A stretch of 64,000 bases of DNA. Source: Flavobacterium terrigena (GTDB taxonomy: Bacteria > Bacteroidota > Bacteroidia > Flavobacteriales > Flavobacteriaceae). Location: the NCBI RefSeq assembly GCF_900108955.1, contig NZ_FNYA01000001.1:372001-436000 (forward strand), given 5' to 3'. This document shows positions 1 through 8,268 of this stretch, piece after piece (the stretch's first letter is position 1; each line of letters opens with the position of its first letter). Position numbers and translations under genes: made by a program. The notes beneath the pieces were generated by a model. That model was not told where the DNA came from. It made no database searches and saw nothing but the letters and a program-made list of their open reading frames with translations.

Positions 1-1844
1 CCGTTAATATAGATACCAAAAGAATTGCGTTTTTAAATAAACTTATCAAAATTACCAATAATGAAAAGAATATTTATTTTAAAAGAAAATATGCCTTTCT
101 AACTATCCGATTAGCGCACTATTTAAACAGAGCTGATGTCATTGAAAATCTTTTTGCCACACAATTTAAAAACGGCAAAAAAGATTATTTATACTATTGG
201 AGTTCGTTTTTTCATATTTTTTGCCAGAAAAGAAGTGAATCTATGGTGGATATTGCCAATTTAATGGCACATTCACCAGAAAAATTTTATGCTAGTTATT
301 ACTATTTTCATCACGATTTCAAACTTAATATTGCATTACAACAAGCCAAAACTAAAGAAGAAATTGCAAATTGTTATGCCTATGCATCGGTACAAAAAAT
401 TGATAAAAATTTAGATTACTTAAAAGAAATCTATAAAAACAATCCGAAATCGGGAATACTTGGTTTCTTACTTTTGAGAGAACTCAATAAAATTGAAGAT
501 TGGGTGTACACGCCATATTATACGAATTATACACCTTCAACAGAATTTGAAGGTTATTATTATGGCGATAATAAGGATATAATTACAACTGTAACTTTAC
601 GTAATCGTTCTGAGAAAGACCGTTTGTATGCGCAAGAAGTTTTAAACTTTATCAATTTTGTTACGAGTAATTCTGTTGATAATCCAATACTTTGGAAGGC
701 GGCTCAAATCAATTTACAGTTTATCACACGAAATTATGCTACTTGTATTCAAAATTGCAATTCGTTTATACAAAACCATAAAACAGATAAATGCTTACCC
801 GAAATTGAAAAAATAAAAGCACTTTGTATTACAGCCAATCAAGAAAATGGTAAAGCAATTATAAAACCGGAAATTCAATCGACCATTTTAAAATATAAAA
901 ACGATGAGCGTTTCATTTTTGCTTTAGGAAGAGAATTAGAATTTAAAGGTAATTTACCCGATGGTTTAGCCTTAATTTCTTTAATGGAAGGTAGTTATAA
1001 TGAAGAATACACTAATGATGATGTGGAATGGCAAGGCAACCGAATTAAAACTTCAGGGAATTTAGCCGAGTTTTACACCTATTTCGACTATTTGGATTTT
1101 GTATATTCTGCTGGTGATTTACAAATTATTGTCAATAATTTAAACAAAAGTAAAAACTCAGATTTTGAAAAATTTATTTATGCTGATTTATTAAAGAACA
1201 AAGAATATTTAACCGATTTATTAGGTACGAAATATATTAGAGAAAATCAGTTAGATATGGCTTTAAAAACCTTTAAATCGTTAAACAAAACGTATTGGGA
1301 AAACAACTATAATCCTTGGGAAAGAGGTCTTTATGATGGATATTATTCATTTGAAGAAAATCCATTTTATGATTTTAAGTATACAGATGTTTTTATTGAA
1401 CACAAAGAAAAATATATTGTAACCAAGCTTTCAGTTGTAGAACATTTGATAAAATATCAAAAACTGGCTGATAATCCAGCTACAAAAGATAGAGATTATT
1501 ATTATTTTTTATTGGCCAATTGCTATTATAACATGGGACAAAACGGACATAGTTGGATGATGCGAAGAGTGTTTAGTACATATTGGAGGACTTCTGGTGA
1601 AAATTATAGCGAATCTTTTGTTGATGAAAACGAATACAGAAATAATACAAAAGCAATTGAATATTATAATTTAGCCTATCAACATGCCAAAACAGATAAA
1701 TTTAAAGCGCTTTGTTTGCGAATGTCAAGCTATGTGGATTATACCAACACCTATTCTAGAAAGTTAAAGACCGAATTTCCTGATTTTTATGAAGACTTAT
1801 CAGGTTGTGAAAATTTAGAAGAATACTTCAACGCTAGAAGATAA
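1..1844 (+). CDS. TPR-like hypothetical protein, 5'-truncated by window edge
   Basis: The reading frame is open from base 3 to the stop at 1844, so the gene begins upstream of the window; the ATG at 243 is internal, not the start. About 613 residues are visible. The protein is rich in Tyr, Asn and Lys and mostly helical, with pieces resembling tetratricopeptide helices, for example near the end where AIEYYNLAYQHAKTDK looks like one TPR helix pair. No catalytic motif was recognised. Proteins of this sort in Flavobacteriaceae are large, secreted or periplasmic, and uncharacterised; the signal peptide, if any, lies outside the window. A strong terminator follows directly. The coding call is secure; the function is unknown. 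Confidence 0.8.
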   Translation, partial: VNIDTKRIAFLNKLIKITNNEKNIYFKRKYAFLTIRLAHYLNRADVIENLFATQFKNGKKDYLYYWSSFFHIFCQKRSESMVDIANLMAHSPEKFYASYYYFHHDFKLNIALQQAKTKEEIANCYAYASVQKIDKNLDYLKEIYKNNPKSGILGFLLLRELNKIEDWVYTPYYTNYTPSTEFEGYYYGDNKDIITTVTLRNRSEKDRLYAQEVLNFINFVTSNSVDNPILWKAAQINLQFITRNYATCIQNCNSFIQNHKTDKCLPEIEKIKALCITANQENGKAIIKPEIQSTILKYKNDERFIFALGRELEFKGNLPDGLALISLMEGSYNEEYTNDDVEWQGNRIKTSGNLAEFYTYFDYLDFVYSAGDLQIIVNNLNKSKNSDFEKFIYADLLKNKEYLTDLLGTKYIRENQLDMALKTFKSLNKTYWENNYNPWERGLYDGYYSFEENPFYDFKYTDVFIEHKEKYIVTKLSVVEHLIKYQKLADNPATKDRDYYYFLLANCYYNMGQNGHSWMMRRVFSTYWRTSGENYSESFVDENEYRNNTKAIEYYNLAYQHAKTDKFKALCLRMSSYVDYTNTYSRKLKTEFPDFYEDLSGCENLEEYFNARR

Positions 1845-1849
1845 AAACT

Positions 1850-1884
1850 AAAAACCTCGAGAGTACTTTTCGAGGTTTTTTTTG
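1850..1884 (+). terminator. Rho-independent terminator
   Basis: AAACCTCGA and TCGAGGTTT form a 9-bp stem around a short loop, followed by a run of T. It lies 6 nt after the stop of the TPR-like gene. Confidence 0.85.
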
Positions 1885-1924
1885 TAGAAAATTTTATATA
1901 TTTGAAAGAATAGGATTAAGTAAC

Positions 1925-2425
1925 ATGAAAGAAAACAAAACATACAATTTTTCAGCAATACTAAAAATTATTGGAATTAATCCGTATGTGTCTGTTCCAG
2001 AAACAATTTTAAGCGATATTTTCATTATTGCTGATAAAAATAAAGGTCCAATTCCAATTTTCGGAACGATAAATGACAAACCCTATTTACAAACGTTAGT
2101 CAAATATGCTGGTGAATGGCGCTTATATATCAACACTACAATGTTGCATAATTCACCAAAAAAGATCGGAGAAACTATTAAAATTACTATTGCCTTTGAC
2201 CCGAAAGAAAGAATAATAGAAATGCATTCTTTACTAAAAAAAGCTCTTGAAGAAAATCCCGAAGCGAACGCAGTTTTTGAAAAACTTCCACCATCTCGAA
2301 AAAAAGAAATTATACGATATATTTCATTTTTAAAATCGGAAGAAAAAATTATAATGAATGTTCAAAAAGCCATTAATTTTTTATTGGGTAACGAAAAATT
2401 TATTGGACGAGAAAAACCCTTCTAA
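1925..2425 (+). CDS. DUF1905 / YdeI-OmpD-associated family protein
   Basis: A 166-residue cytosolic protein with two recognisable parts. Residues about 7-90 match the DUF1905 fold (a beta-barrel segment with VSVPETI, then VPIFGTINDKPY-like strands and a later GETIKITIAFDP strand). Residues about 95-160 match the YdeI/OmpD-associated helical tail, including a proline-serine-arginine-lysine stretch (LPPSRKKEIIRYISFLKSEE). The usual tail reads AK-x-pEtR; here the equivalent is KSEEKI, a mild divergence. Members occur widely in Bacteroidota; their biochemical role is not established, although the name comes from a weak link to bacteriocin protection. It stands alone, with its own short upstream gap after a terminator. 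Confidence 0.8.
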   Translation: MKENKTYNFSAILKIIGINPYVSVPETILSDIFIIADKNKGPIPIFGTINDKPYLQTLVKYAGEWRLYINTTMLHNSPKKIGETIKITIAFDPKERIIEMHSLLKKALEENPEANAVFEKLPPSRKKEIIRYISFLKSEEKIIMNVQKAINFLLGNEKFIGREKPF

Positions 2426-2548
2426 GTAAAATTAAAACTAAACCAAACAAACCCTAATTACAAAGCTGAAAAAGAATATCTTAGCAAAAAAACAATCTGT
2501 ATCAAATTTAAGGTGCATAAATTTTTAAGTAACGAATAAAAATAATCT

Positions 2549-2626
2549 ATGAAAATTTATGTAAAAAATATGGCTTGTGAAAGCTGCAAAGCTTTTGTTG
2601 TTGATGTCTTGACATTTGTGCCATAA
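2549..2626 (+). pseudogene. Detached N-terminus of HMA-like/AraC regulator (CxxC segment)
   Basis: ATG at 2549 opens a 25-codon frame, MKIYVKNMACESCKAFVVDV followed by five residues and a TAA at 2624. The K-x-Y-V-K-N-M-x-C-x-x-C pattern is the start of the Bacteroidota AraC regulators that carry an HMA-like metal-binding module in front of their helix-turn-helix. The next frame (+1 relative) continues as LDICAIRVELGEIE, the expected downstream sequence. One added base near 2609-2611 would join the two frames. Either the gene is broken or the sequence has a one-base error. Confidence 0.65.
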
Positions 2627-2628
2627 GA

Positions 2629-3099
2629 GTGGAATTGGGAGAAATAGAAACAAAAGAAGATGTTTCTGATGAGGAAAAGAGAATATTAAACAAAAAAATT
2701 AAGAAAGTAGGCTTAGAATTATTAGAGAAAAAACAAGGTGTTTTAATTGAGAAAATAAGGAAAGTCATGATTGAATATGTTTACAAATCTGACGAAAGAC
2801 CTAATATTAAATTTTCTGTAATGCTAAGTGAAGAATTAGGTCAAAATTATACCTATTTAGCAAATTTCTTTTCTGAAGTAGAAGCTACAACTATAGAACA
2901 ATTTATTATTGCCCTAAAAATTGAACGAATAAAAGAATTAATTATTTTTGGTGAAGATAGTCTTTCAGAAATTGCTCATAAACTACATTACAGTAGTGTT
3001 TCACATTTATCAAATCAATTTAAAAAAGTAACAGGATTATCACCATCTCATTTTAAAGAATTAAAAGAAAAAAGAAGAATTACAATTCAAAATATTTAA
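2629..3099 (+). CDS. AraC-family regulator (C-terminal portion, frameshifted gene)
   Basis: The visible frame gives 156 residues from a GTG at 2629. Residues about 1-45 (VELGEIETKEDVSDEEK...) are the second half of an HMA-like ferredoxin-fold module. The C-terminus (about 75-150) is an AraC/XylS helix-turn-helix: KIERIKELI, then SLSEIAHKLHYSSVSHLSNQF and KKVTGLSPSHFK, the classical second HTH and signature. The full-length family begins with MKIY-type residues and a CxxC, found here in another frame at 2549-2626. The GTG has no independent support as a start, so the gene is probably one cistron 2549-3099 with a frameshift. Related regulators often sit by heavy-metal export genes; none is seen here. 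Confidence 0.75.
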   Translation: MELGEIETKEDVSDEEKRILNKKIKKVGLELLEKKQGVLIEKIRKVMIEYVYKSDERPNIKFSVMLSEELGQNYTYLANFFSEVEATTIEQFIIALKIERIKELIIFGEDSLSEIAHKLHYSSVSHLSNQFKKVTGLSPSHFKELKEKRRITIQNI

Positions 3100-3112
3100 A
3101 TTTAGATAATTA

Positions 3113-3152
3113 AAAAATCCGCTCTAAAATTACTCAAAGCGGATTTTTTTTA
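3113..3152. terminator. Bidirectional terminator between convergent genes
   Basis: AAAAAATCCGCT and AGCGGATTTTTTTT arms with a loop of about 15 nt, between the AraC gene (+) and the PepSY gene (-). It has an A-run on one side and a T-run on the other. Confidence 0.85.
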
Positions 3153-3170
3153 TAACTAACTTTAAAATTT

Positions 3171-3716
3171 TTATCCAATTAAAAACAAAACAAGTAATGG
3201 AATAATTATACCAGCTACGGCCAATTTCCAACCACGTCTTCTGAACGTATTTTTACCATGAGTAATCATAATTACACCCGTAAATGCAATAGTAATTAAT
3301 GAAATTCCGAATATATCTGAATAGTAAATCCACCAGTTAGAAGTACTTTTGTGTAACTTCATAGTCTGACTAATAATTGGAGTTTTATTGAAAGCAATAA
3401 TTTCACCTTCACCCGTTTCCATATCGATTTCTACATCGTGTTTTTCAAAAGAAATTTTAAATGTTCCTTTCTTTACATTATGACGACGTATTTTATCATC
3501 GATACCTAATTCTTTACCTAACTTTTCAGCATATTCTTCTGTAATCTCACTTTTCTCAGGTAGATTTACATTTATTCTTTTAGTTTCAACAGTATATTTT
3601 TCAGGATGCCAATGCTCTCTATGATTCATTAAAATCCCTGAAAAAGCAAATGATATAATTAAACCTACATAAAAATAACCTAAATCGCGGTGAATGTTTC
3701 TTCTATTTAATTTCAT
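3171..3716 (-). CDS. PepSY-associated transmembrane protein
   Basis: A 181-residue inner-membrane protein. Three membrane segments are visible: about residues 13-31 (FYVGLIISFAFSGILM), 130-152 and 160-180. Between the first two lies a hydrophilic domain of about 90 residues resembling a PepSY unit (a KGTFKISFEKHDVEIDMETGE strand-turn-strand). Conserved histidines flank the membrane helices (NIHRDLG, MNHREHWHPE, LHKSTSNWW). It is the short PepSY_TM-like version that in Bacteroidota accompanies TonB-dependent siderophore receptors. It lies 38 nt after the receptor gene on the same strand, so the two are likely co-transcribed; a role in ferric-siderophore reduction or uptake is inferred from context. 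Confidence 0.8.
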   Translation of the reverse strand: MKLNRRNIHRDLGYFYVGLIISFAFSGILMNHREHWHPEKYTVETKRINVNLPEKSEITEEYAEKLGKELGIDDKIRRHNVKKGTFKISFEKHDVEIDMETGEGEIIAFNKTPIISQTMKLHKSTSNWWIYYSDIFGISLITIAFTGVIMITHGKNTFRRRGWKLAVAGIIIPLLVLFLIG

Positions 3717-3754
3717 AATATATACTGGATTTTGTTTTTAAATTTTGAGCGAAA

Positions 3755-5995
3755 TTAAAACTTATATTTTATGCTTCCTAATACTTGACGAGGTGCAATT
3801 GGATTCACACTGTAATTTTCGTGAACTGTATAGTTTAATTCATTAGTAATGTTTGATAATTTAACTAATACAGACAATTTTTTCCAAGTATAACCTACAG
3901 ATGCATCAACAGTTGTATAACCTTCAATAGGAATATCACGATCTCTGATAGTTATTGTGTAATTTCCTGATCCAGAAGGGACTTCTTTCCATTGATAATC
4001 GTCATTCCAACCACCAAGACGGTCTCCAACATAATTTCCGATAGCTCCAAAAGAAAGTCCTTTTAATGCACCAGAAGGTAAAGTGTAGAAAAAGCTTAAG
4101 TTAGCTGTATTTTGAGGTGTTCTTGCCACACGATCTCCTTCAATGAAACTTCCATTTGTTCCTGAAGTCTTAATATAACGCATATCATTGTAGCTATAAC
4201 CAGCAATAATATTTAAACCTTCAACTGGTTTAGCAGTAATGTCAATTTCAATTCCTTTACTTCTTGTTCCTCCACCTAAAACTTTTATACTTGTATCTGT
4301 ATTTAAAGATCCATCAGCTTTAAATTCAGCGGTTTGAGCTAAATTACTGTTTTCAATTTGGTATAAAGTAACATTAGAAGTTAATTTGCCATCAAAGAAT
4401 TCTTTTTTCACACCTACTTCAAACTGGTCAATAATTGAAGCTTCTAAAGTTTCTAAATTTACATTTGTTCCAGAATTAGGAGTAAATGAATTCGCATAAC
4501 TTGCAAAGATAGAGACACTAGTAACTGGTTGATAAACCAATCCTGCTTTTGGAGTAAAAGCAACATCTTTACGTTTTGCGCCTTCAGTTAGAACTTCTCC
4601 ACCTGTAGTAGGGTAATTATAAGTATCTGCTTGAGCTTCTTGCCAAGACCAACGTAAACCTCCTAAAAATTTAATTTTATCTGTAATTGAAATCAAATCT
4701 TGCGCATATACACCAAAACGTTTCGTATCCGTTTTTACAATTTTTGAGTTTCTTGCATCAGGAATAGCACCACCTTGATCAAAGTTTTCAAAATCAAAAA
4801 CATTTCCTTCACCATAAGTTGCAGGTGTAAATACAAAAGTATAAGCGTCAGTAAATGCATTTTCAAAATCTAAACCTGTAAAAAATTGATGTTTCACTTT
4901 ACCAGTATTAAAATTACCTTGTAAACTAGCCTGATTTGAAACAATTTTTTCTACGTTTTTGTTTTGTCCTAAAGGTCTTTTCCAATAACCATATTCTACT
5001 AATGGTGTACCTTCTGATGGTTGCACACGTTCAGTACCTTTTGACGTTCTATTAAAGTGTTGGAAAGAAGAATTAAAATTAAATTTCCAATTGCTGTTAA
5101 TTGTATGAGTTAATAAATTAGAGACAGTTGTTTGTTTTGTATTACCGTTTGACCATGTTGCACCTAAATAAGCATTACGTGGCAAGTCTAAAATTTTCTT
5201 TCCAATAATACCTGTACCAAAATCTGGTGTCCAGTTATCGTTCATAAAGTCTCCTTGTAAAACCATTTCAGTTTTACTACTTAATTTGAAAAGAAATGAA
5301 GGATTTAAATAGTAACGCTCTTTTTTCACAACATCTCTAAAACTTTCAGAATTTTCATAAGAACCTACAAAACGATAGGCAATAAAACTATTTAAAGGTC
5401 CATAAAAATCAATTGAAGGTTTGTAAAAAGAATAGCTTCCCATTTGCATACCAATTTCTCCACCACTTTTAAAACTTGGCATTTTTGTTACCATATTTAA
5501 AATTCCACCTGGAGAAACATTACCAAATAATAAAGCTGCACTTCCTTTTAAAACTTCTACTTTTTCTAATGAAGAAACTTCTGGGATAGAACCGCTATTA
5601 AAACGAAAACCATTTTTAAACATATTATTAGCTGATAAATCATAACCTCTACCATAAAAAGATTCTTGTGCACCACCACGAGCTGAAGAAACATAAACTC
5701 CATTTATATTTTTCACAACATCACTTAAACGAACAGACTGTTGTTGCGTAATAACTTCACTACCAATTTCTTGAATACTTTGAGGTAAATCTTTTACACT
5801 AATTCCAGTTTTTGCAACTGAACCAGTTCTTTTAATACGATTTGAAGTAATTACTACTTCTTCAATTACTTGCCCTTTTTTCTTAACTGTATCATTTTCA
5901 ATTTCTAATGAAACGTCATTTGAAGAATTTTGATTTTGTGCAAATGAAATACTTGCTTGAATTGTTAGTGCGAATAGTAGTATATACTTTTTCAT
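3755..5995 (-). CDS. TonB-dependent siderophore receptor
   Basis: A 746-residue outer-membrane receptor. It has a signal peptide ending SFAQ at about residue 20. The plug domain covers roughly 60-180 (IKRTGSVAKTGISVKDLPQS, FYGRGYD, VEVLKGSAALLFGNVSPGGI), the pattern of ferric-siderophore receptors of the FhuA/FecA type rather than SusC. The remainder is a 22-strand barrel with repeated aromatic girdles, ending in ...LGSIKYKF with the expected terminal Phe. No CarboxypepD-like N-terminal extension is present. The PepSY gene follows. The promoter has an excellent Bacteroidota match, and two near-identical AT-rich repeats flank it, suggesting iron-dependent repression. The siderophore cannot be named. 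Confidence 0.9.
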   Translation of the reverse strand: MKKYILLFALTIQASISFAQNQNSSNDVSLEIENDTVKKKGQVIEEVVITSNRIKRTGSVAKTGISVKDLPQSIQEIGSEVITQQQSVRLSDVVKNINGVYVSSARGGAQESFYGRGYDLSANNMFKNGFRFNSGSIPEVSSLEKVEVLKGSAALLFGNVSPGGILNMVTKMPSFKSGGEIGMQMGSYSFYKPSIDFYGPLNSFIAYRFVGSYENSESFRDVVKKERYYLNPSFLFKLSSKTEMVLQGDFMNDNWTPDFGTGIIGKKILDLPRNAYLGATWSNGNTKQTTVSNLLTHTINSNWKFNFNSSFQHFNRTSKGTERVQPSEGTPLVEYGYWKRPLGQNKNVEKIVSNQASLQGNFNTGKVKHQFFTGLDFENAFTDAYTFVFTPATYGEGNVFDFENFDQGGAIPDARNSKIVKTDTKRFGVYAQDLISITDKIKFLGGLRWSWQEAQADTYNYPTTGGEVLTEGAKRKDVAFTPKAGLVYQPVTSVSIFASYANSFTPNSGTNVNLETLEASIIDQFEVGVKKEFFDGKLTSNVTLYQIENSNLAQTAEFKADGSLNTDTSIKVLGGGTRSKGIEIDITAKPVEGLNIIAGYSYNDMRYIKTSGTNGSFIEGDRVARTPQNTANLSFFYTLPSGALKGLSFGAIGNYVGDRLGGWNDDYQWKEVPSGSGNYTITIRDRDIPIEGYTTVDASVGYTWKKLSVLVKLSNITNELNYTVHENYSVNPIAPRQVLGSIKYKF

Positions 5996-5998
5996 TTT

Positions 5999-6080
5999 TA
6001 TTTAGAATAATTTAAAATAGTGGTGCAAAAGTAAAACGCAGATTTAAAAAAAACAAGTTTATTTAGAACAAATAAAAATA
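5999..6080 (-). promoter_or_regulatory. Promoter and possible Fur operators of the TonB receptor gene
   Basis: Read on the minus strand, TTG (6054-6056), a 20-bp spacer and TACTTTTG (6026-6033) match the Bacteroidota sigma consensus. Two 21-bp direct repeats beginning TATTTAGAA and ending AAAATA, at 5999-6019 and 6060-6080, lie just downstream of the start point and just upstream of the -33 box. The first is close to a palindrome (TTTAGAATAATTTAAA). Binding by Fur is inferred from position and AT-rich dyad character only. Confidence 0.5.
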
Positions 6081-6153
6081 ATAATTCTAACTTACTGATA
6101 ATCAAAAGAAAAAAGTTTTAAAATTTTAATTTTTAATCTTTAAACTAAAATTG

Positions 6154-6161
6154 TAACTTTG
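6154..6161 (+). promoter_or_regulatory. -7 box for prfA
   Basis: TAACTTTG matches TAnnTTTG, 24 nt before the prfA ATG. No clear TTG at -33 (only TTT at the right distance). Confidence 0.45.
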
Positions 6162-6184
6162 CAGTCGAAAAATAAAGAATAAAG

Positions 6185-7258
6185 ATGTTAGACAGATTAC
6201 AATACGTAAAACAACGCTTCGACGAGATATCAGATTTAATCATTCAACCTGATGTTATTGCCGACCAGAAGCGTTATGTGCAGTTAAATCAAGAATACAA
6301 AAGTTTAAACGCGTTAGTTCAAAAACGTGAAGAATATATAAACCTTGACTCAAATATTAAAGAAGCGCAGGAAATAATTGCTGATGGTTCTGATGCCGAA
6401 ATGGTGGAAATGGCTAAAATGCAATTAGATGAAGCTAAAGAACGTTTACCTCAATTGGAAGAAGAAATCAAATTTATGTTGATTCCTAAAGATCCAGAAG
6501 ATGCTAAAAACGTAATGGTGGAAATTCGTGCTGGTACTGGAGGAGATGAAGCTTCAATTTTCGCAGGTGATTTATACAGAATGTATACGAAATACTGTGA
6601 AGGTCGTGGTTGGAAATGTTCAGTAGTTGACATGAGTGACGGAACTTCTGGTGGATTTAAAGAGGTTATTTTTGAAGTTACTGGTGAAGATGTTTATGGT
6701 GCTTTAAAATACGAAGCTGGAGTTCACCGTGTACAACGTGTTCCTCAAACAGAAACACAAGGTCGTGTGCATACTTCTGCAGCAACTGTAATGGTTTTAC
6801 CTGAAGCTGAAGAATTTGATGTACAAATTGATATGAACGACGTTCGTGTAGATTTCTTCTGTTCTTCTGGACCAGGTGGACAATCTGTAAATACTACAAA
6901 ATCGGCAGTTCGTTTAACGCACATTCCTTCTGGATTAGTAGCACAATGTCAAGATCAAAAATCACAACATAAAAATAAAGATAAGGCCTTAACAGTTTTA
7001 CGTTCTCGTTTATACGAACAAGAATTAGCTAAAAAACAAGAAGAAGACGCTAAAACTCGTACTTCTCAAGTAAGTTCTGGTGACCGTTCAGCAAAAATTA
7101 GAACTTATAACTATCCACAAGGTCGTGTAACTGATCATAGAATTGGTGTAGATGTTTTTGATATGGATGGTGTGATGTCAGGAAAAATTCATAAATTTAT
7201 TGACGAACTACAATTAGTAGCCAATACAGAAAAATTAAAAGAATCGGAAGTATATTAA
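6185..7258 (+). CDS. prfA: Peptide chain release factor 1
   Basis: A 357-residue class I release factor that recognises UAA and UAG stop codons on the ribosome and triggers peptidyl-tRNA hydrolysis. It has the full-length architecture: an N-terminal helical domain (about 1-100), the RF-1 domains and the catalytic GGQ loop in [14 protein letters not shown] at residues 228-241, with GGQ at 231-233. Length and sequence agree with RF1 rather than RF2, and there is no programmed frameshift. It is divergent from the TonB receptor gene and ends before a strong terminator, so it is probably monocistronic. Confidence 0.97.
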   Translation: MLDRLQYVKQRFDEISDLIIQPDVIADQKRYVQLNQEYKSLNALVQKREEYINLDSNIKEAQEIIADGSDAEMVEMAKMQLDEAKERLPQLEEEIKFMLIPKDPEDAKNVMVEIRAGTGGDEASIFAGDLYRMYTKYCEGRGWKCSVVDMSDGTSGGFKEVIFEVTGEDVYGALKYEAGVHRVQRVPQTETQGRVHTSAATVMVLPEAEEFDVQIDMNDVRVDFFCSSGPGGQSVNTTKSAVRLTHIPSGLVAQCQDQKSQHKNKDKALTVLRSRLYEQELAKKQEEDAKTRTSQVSSGDRSAKIRTYNYPQGRVTDHRIGVDVFDMDGVMSGKIHKFIDELQLVANTEKLKESEVY

Positions 7259-7310
7259 TTATTTGGGATTTGGGATTTACGATTTACAAAGTTCTAAAAT
7301 AGAATATATA

Positions 7311-7340
7311 AAAACTCTGATTTACTTCAGAGTTTTTTTT
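7311..7340 (+). terminator. Terminator after prfA
   Basis: AACTCTGA and TCAGAGTT arms with a 6-nt loop, then eight T. Confidence 0.85.
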
Positions 7341-7424
7341 ATGACCTTTTCTAAACCATAAATTTTTGTGACATAAATATTTACAAATATTTTTTTGTAT
7401 ATTTGAGATTATAAAGAAAACTTT

Positions 7425-8180
7425 ATGATTCCAGAAATTCAAAACCTTTATAATGTTTGGGAACCCAACAGGATTTCAAAAACTAAAAAATCATCACAGA
7501 TTTCATTTAAAGACCTTACGAATTCAATAATTAGTACGGGACCTTTCTACTTTTATATCATTGATTTTTTTGATATGTCTGTTTCACATACCAGTCCAGC
7601 AATTTCTGAAATACATGGATTTGATTGTGACACTGTTTCATTTAATGAAATATTAGACGCTATTCATCCAGATGATGTAGAATTTGTGGCAAAAGCAGAA
7701 AAATTTTCCATGGATTTTTTTTATAAAAAAATAGGTCATGAAAAAATGTTAAATTATAAAATTAGTTATAGTTTTAGATTTCGACTAAAAAATGGAGATT
7801 ATACTCTATTTAATCATCAATCACTTATGCTTTCCATGGATGATAATGGCGGTTTAGGAAAATCATTAAATATTCACACTCGCATTGATCACTTAAGTAC
7901 TCTTAATACGTTTAAAGTATCATTTATTGGATTAAATGGTGAACCTTCATTTATGAATTTAAATCCAGATGAAGAAAATCAAGAATTAAAAGAATTTTCT
8001 AAAAGAGAAATTGATATCATTAAACTAATAGGGAACGGATTAAGTAATGCAGAAATAGCTGAAAAACTATTTATTAGTGTATTAACTGTAAAGAAACATC
8101 GTAATAATATCTTGGCAAAATCCGATTCTAAAAACACGGCTCAACTCATAAAAAACTGCATCCTTCAGGGAATAATTTAG
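7425..8180 (+). CDS. PAS-LuxR type transcriptional regulator
   Basis: A 251-residue cytosolic regulator. Residues about 40-165 have PAS character (YFYIIDFFDMSVSHTSPAISE, IHPDDVEFV, FRFRLKNGDYTLFNHQ), a sensory fold. Residues about 185-250 are a LuxR/GerE helix-turn-helix: FSKREIDIIKLIGNGLSNAE, IAEKLFISVLTVKKHRNNIL. There is no receiver domain and no phosphoacceptor Asp pattern, so it is not a classical response regulator. Such PAS-HTH proteins are numerous in Flavobacteriaceae; ligands and targets are unknown. TATATTTG at 7398-7405 could be its -7 box. The gene downstream encodes a secreted T9SS cargo protein with its own promoter. Confidence 0.85.
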   Translation: MIPEIQNLYNVWEPNRISKTKKSSQISFKDLTNSIISTGPFYFYIIDFFDMSVSHTSPAISEIHGFDCDTVSFNEILDAIHPDDVEFVAKAEKFSMDFFYKKIGHEKMLNYKISYSFRFRLKNGDYTLFNHQSLMLSMDDNGGLGKSLNIHTRIDHLSTLNTFKVSFIGLNGEPSFMNLNPDEENQELKEFSKREIDIIKLIGNGLSNAEIAEKLFISVLTVKKHRNNILAKSDSKNTAQLIKNCILQGII

Positions 8181-8215
8181 AGATGTACAACTCAAACTAT
8201 ACTCCTTTTGGTGTA

Positions 8216-8246
8216 TTGATTTAAAACCTTCATTTTCATAATTTTG
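8216..8246 (+). promoter_or_regulatory. Promoter of the T9SS type A cargo gene
   Basis: TTG at 8216-8218, a 20-bp spacer and TAATTTTG at 8239-8246 fit the Bacteroidota consensus fully; the ATG follows 22 nt later. Confidence 0.65.
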
Positions 8247-8268
8247 ATACAACTATAAATCAAACATT

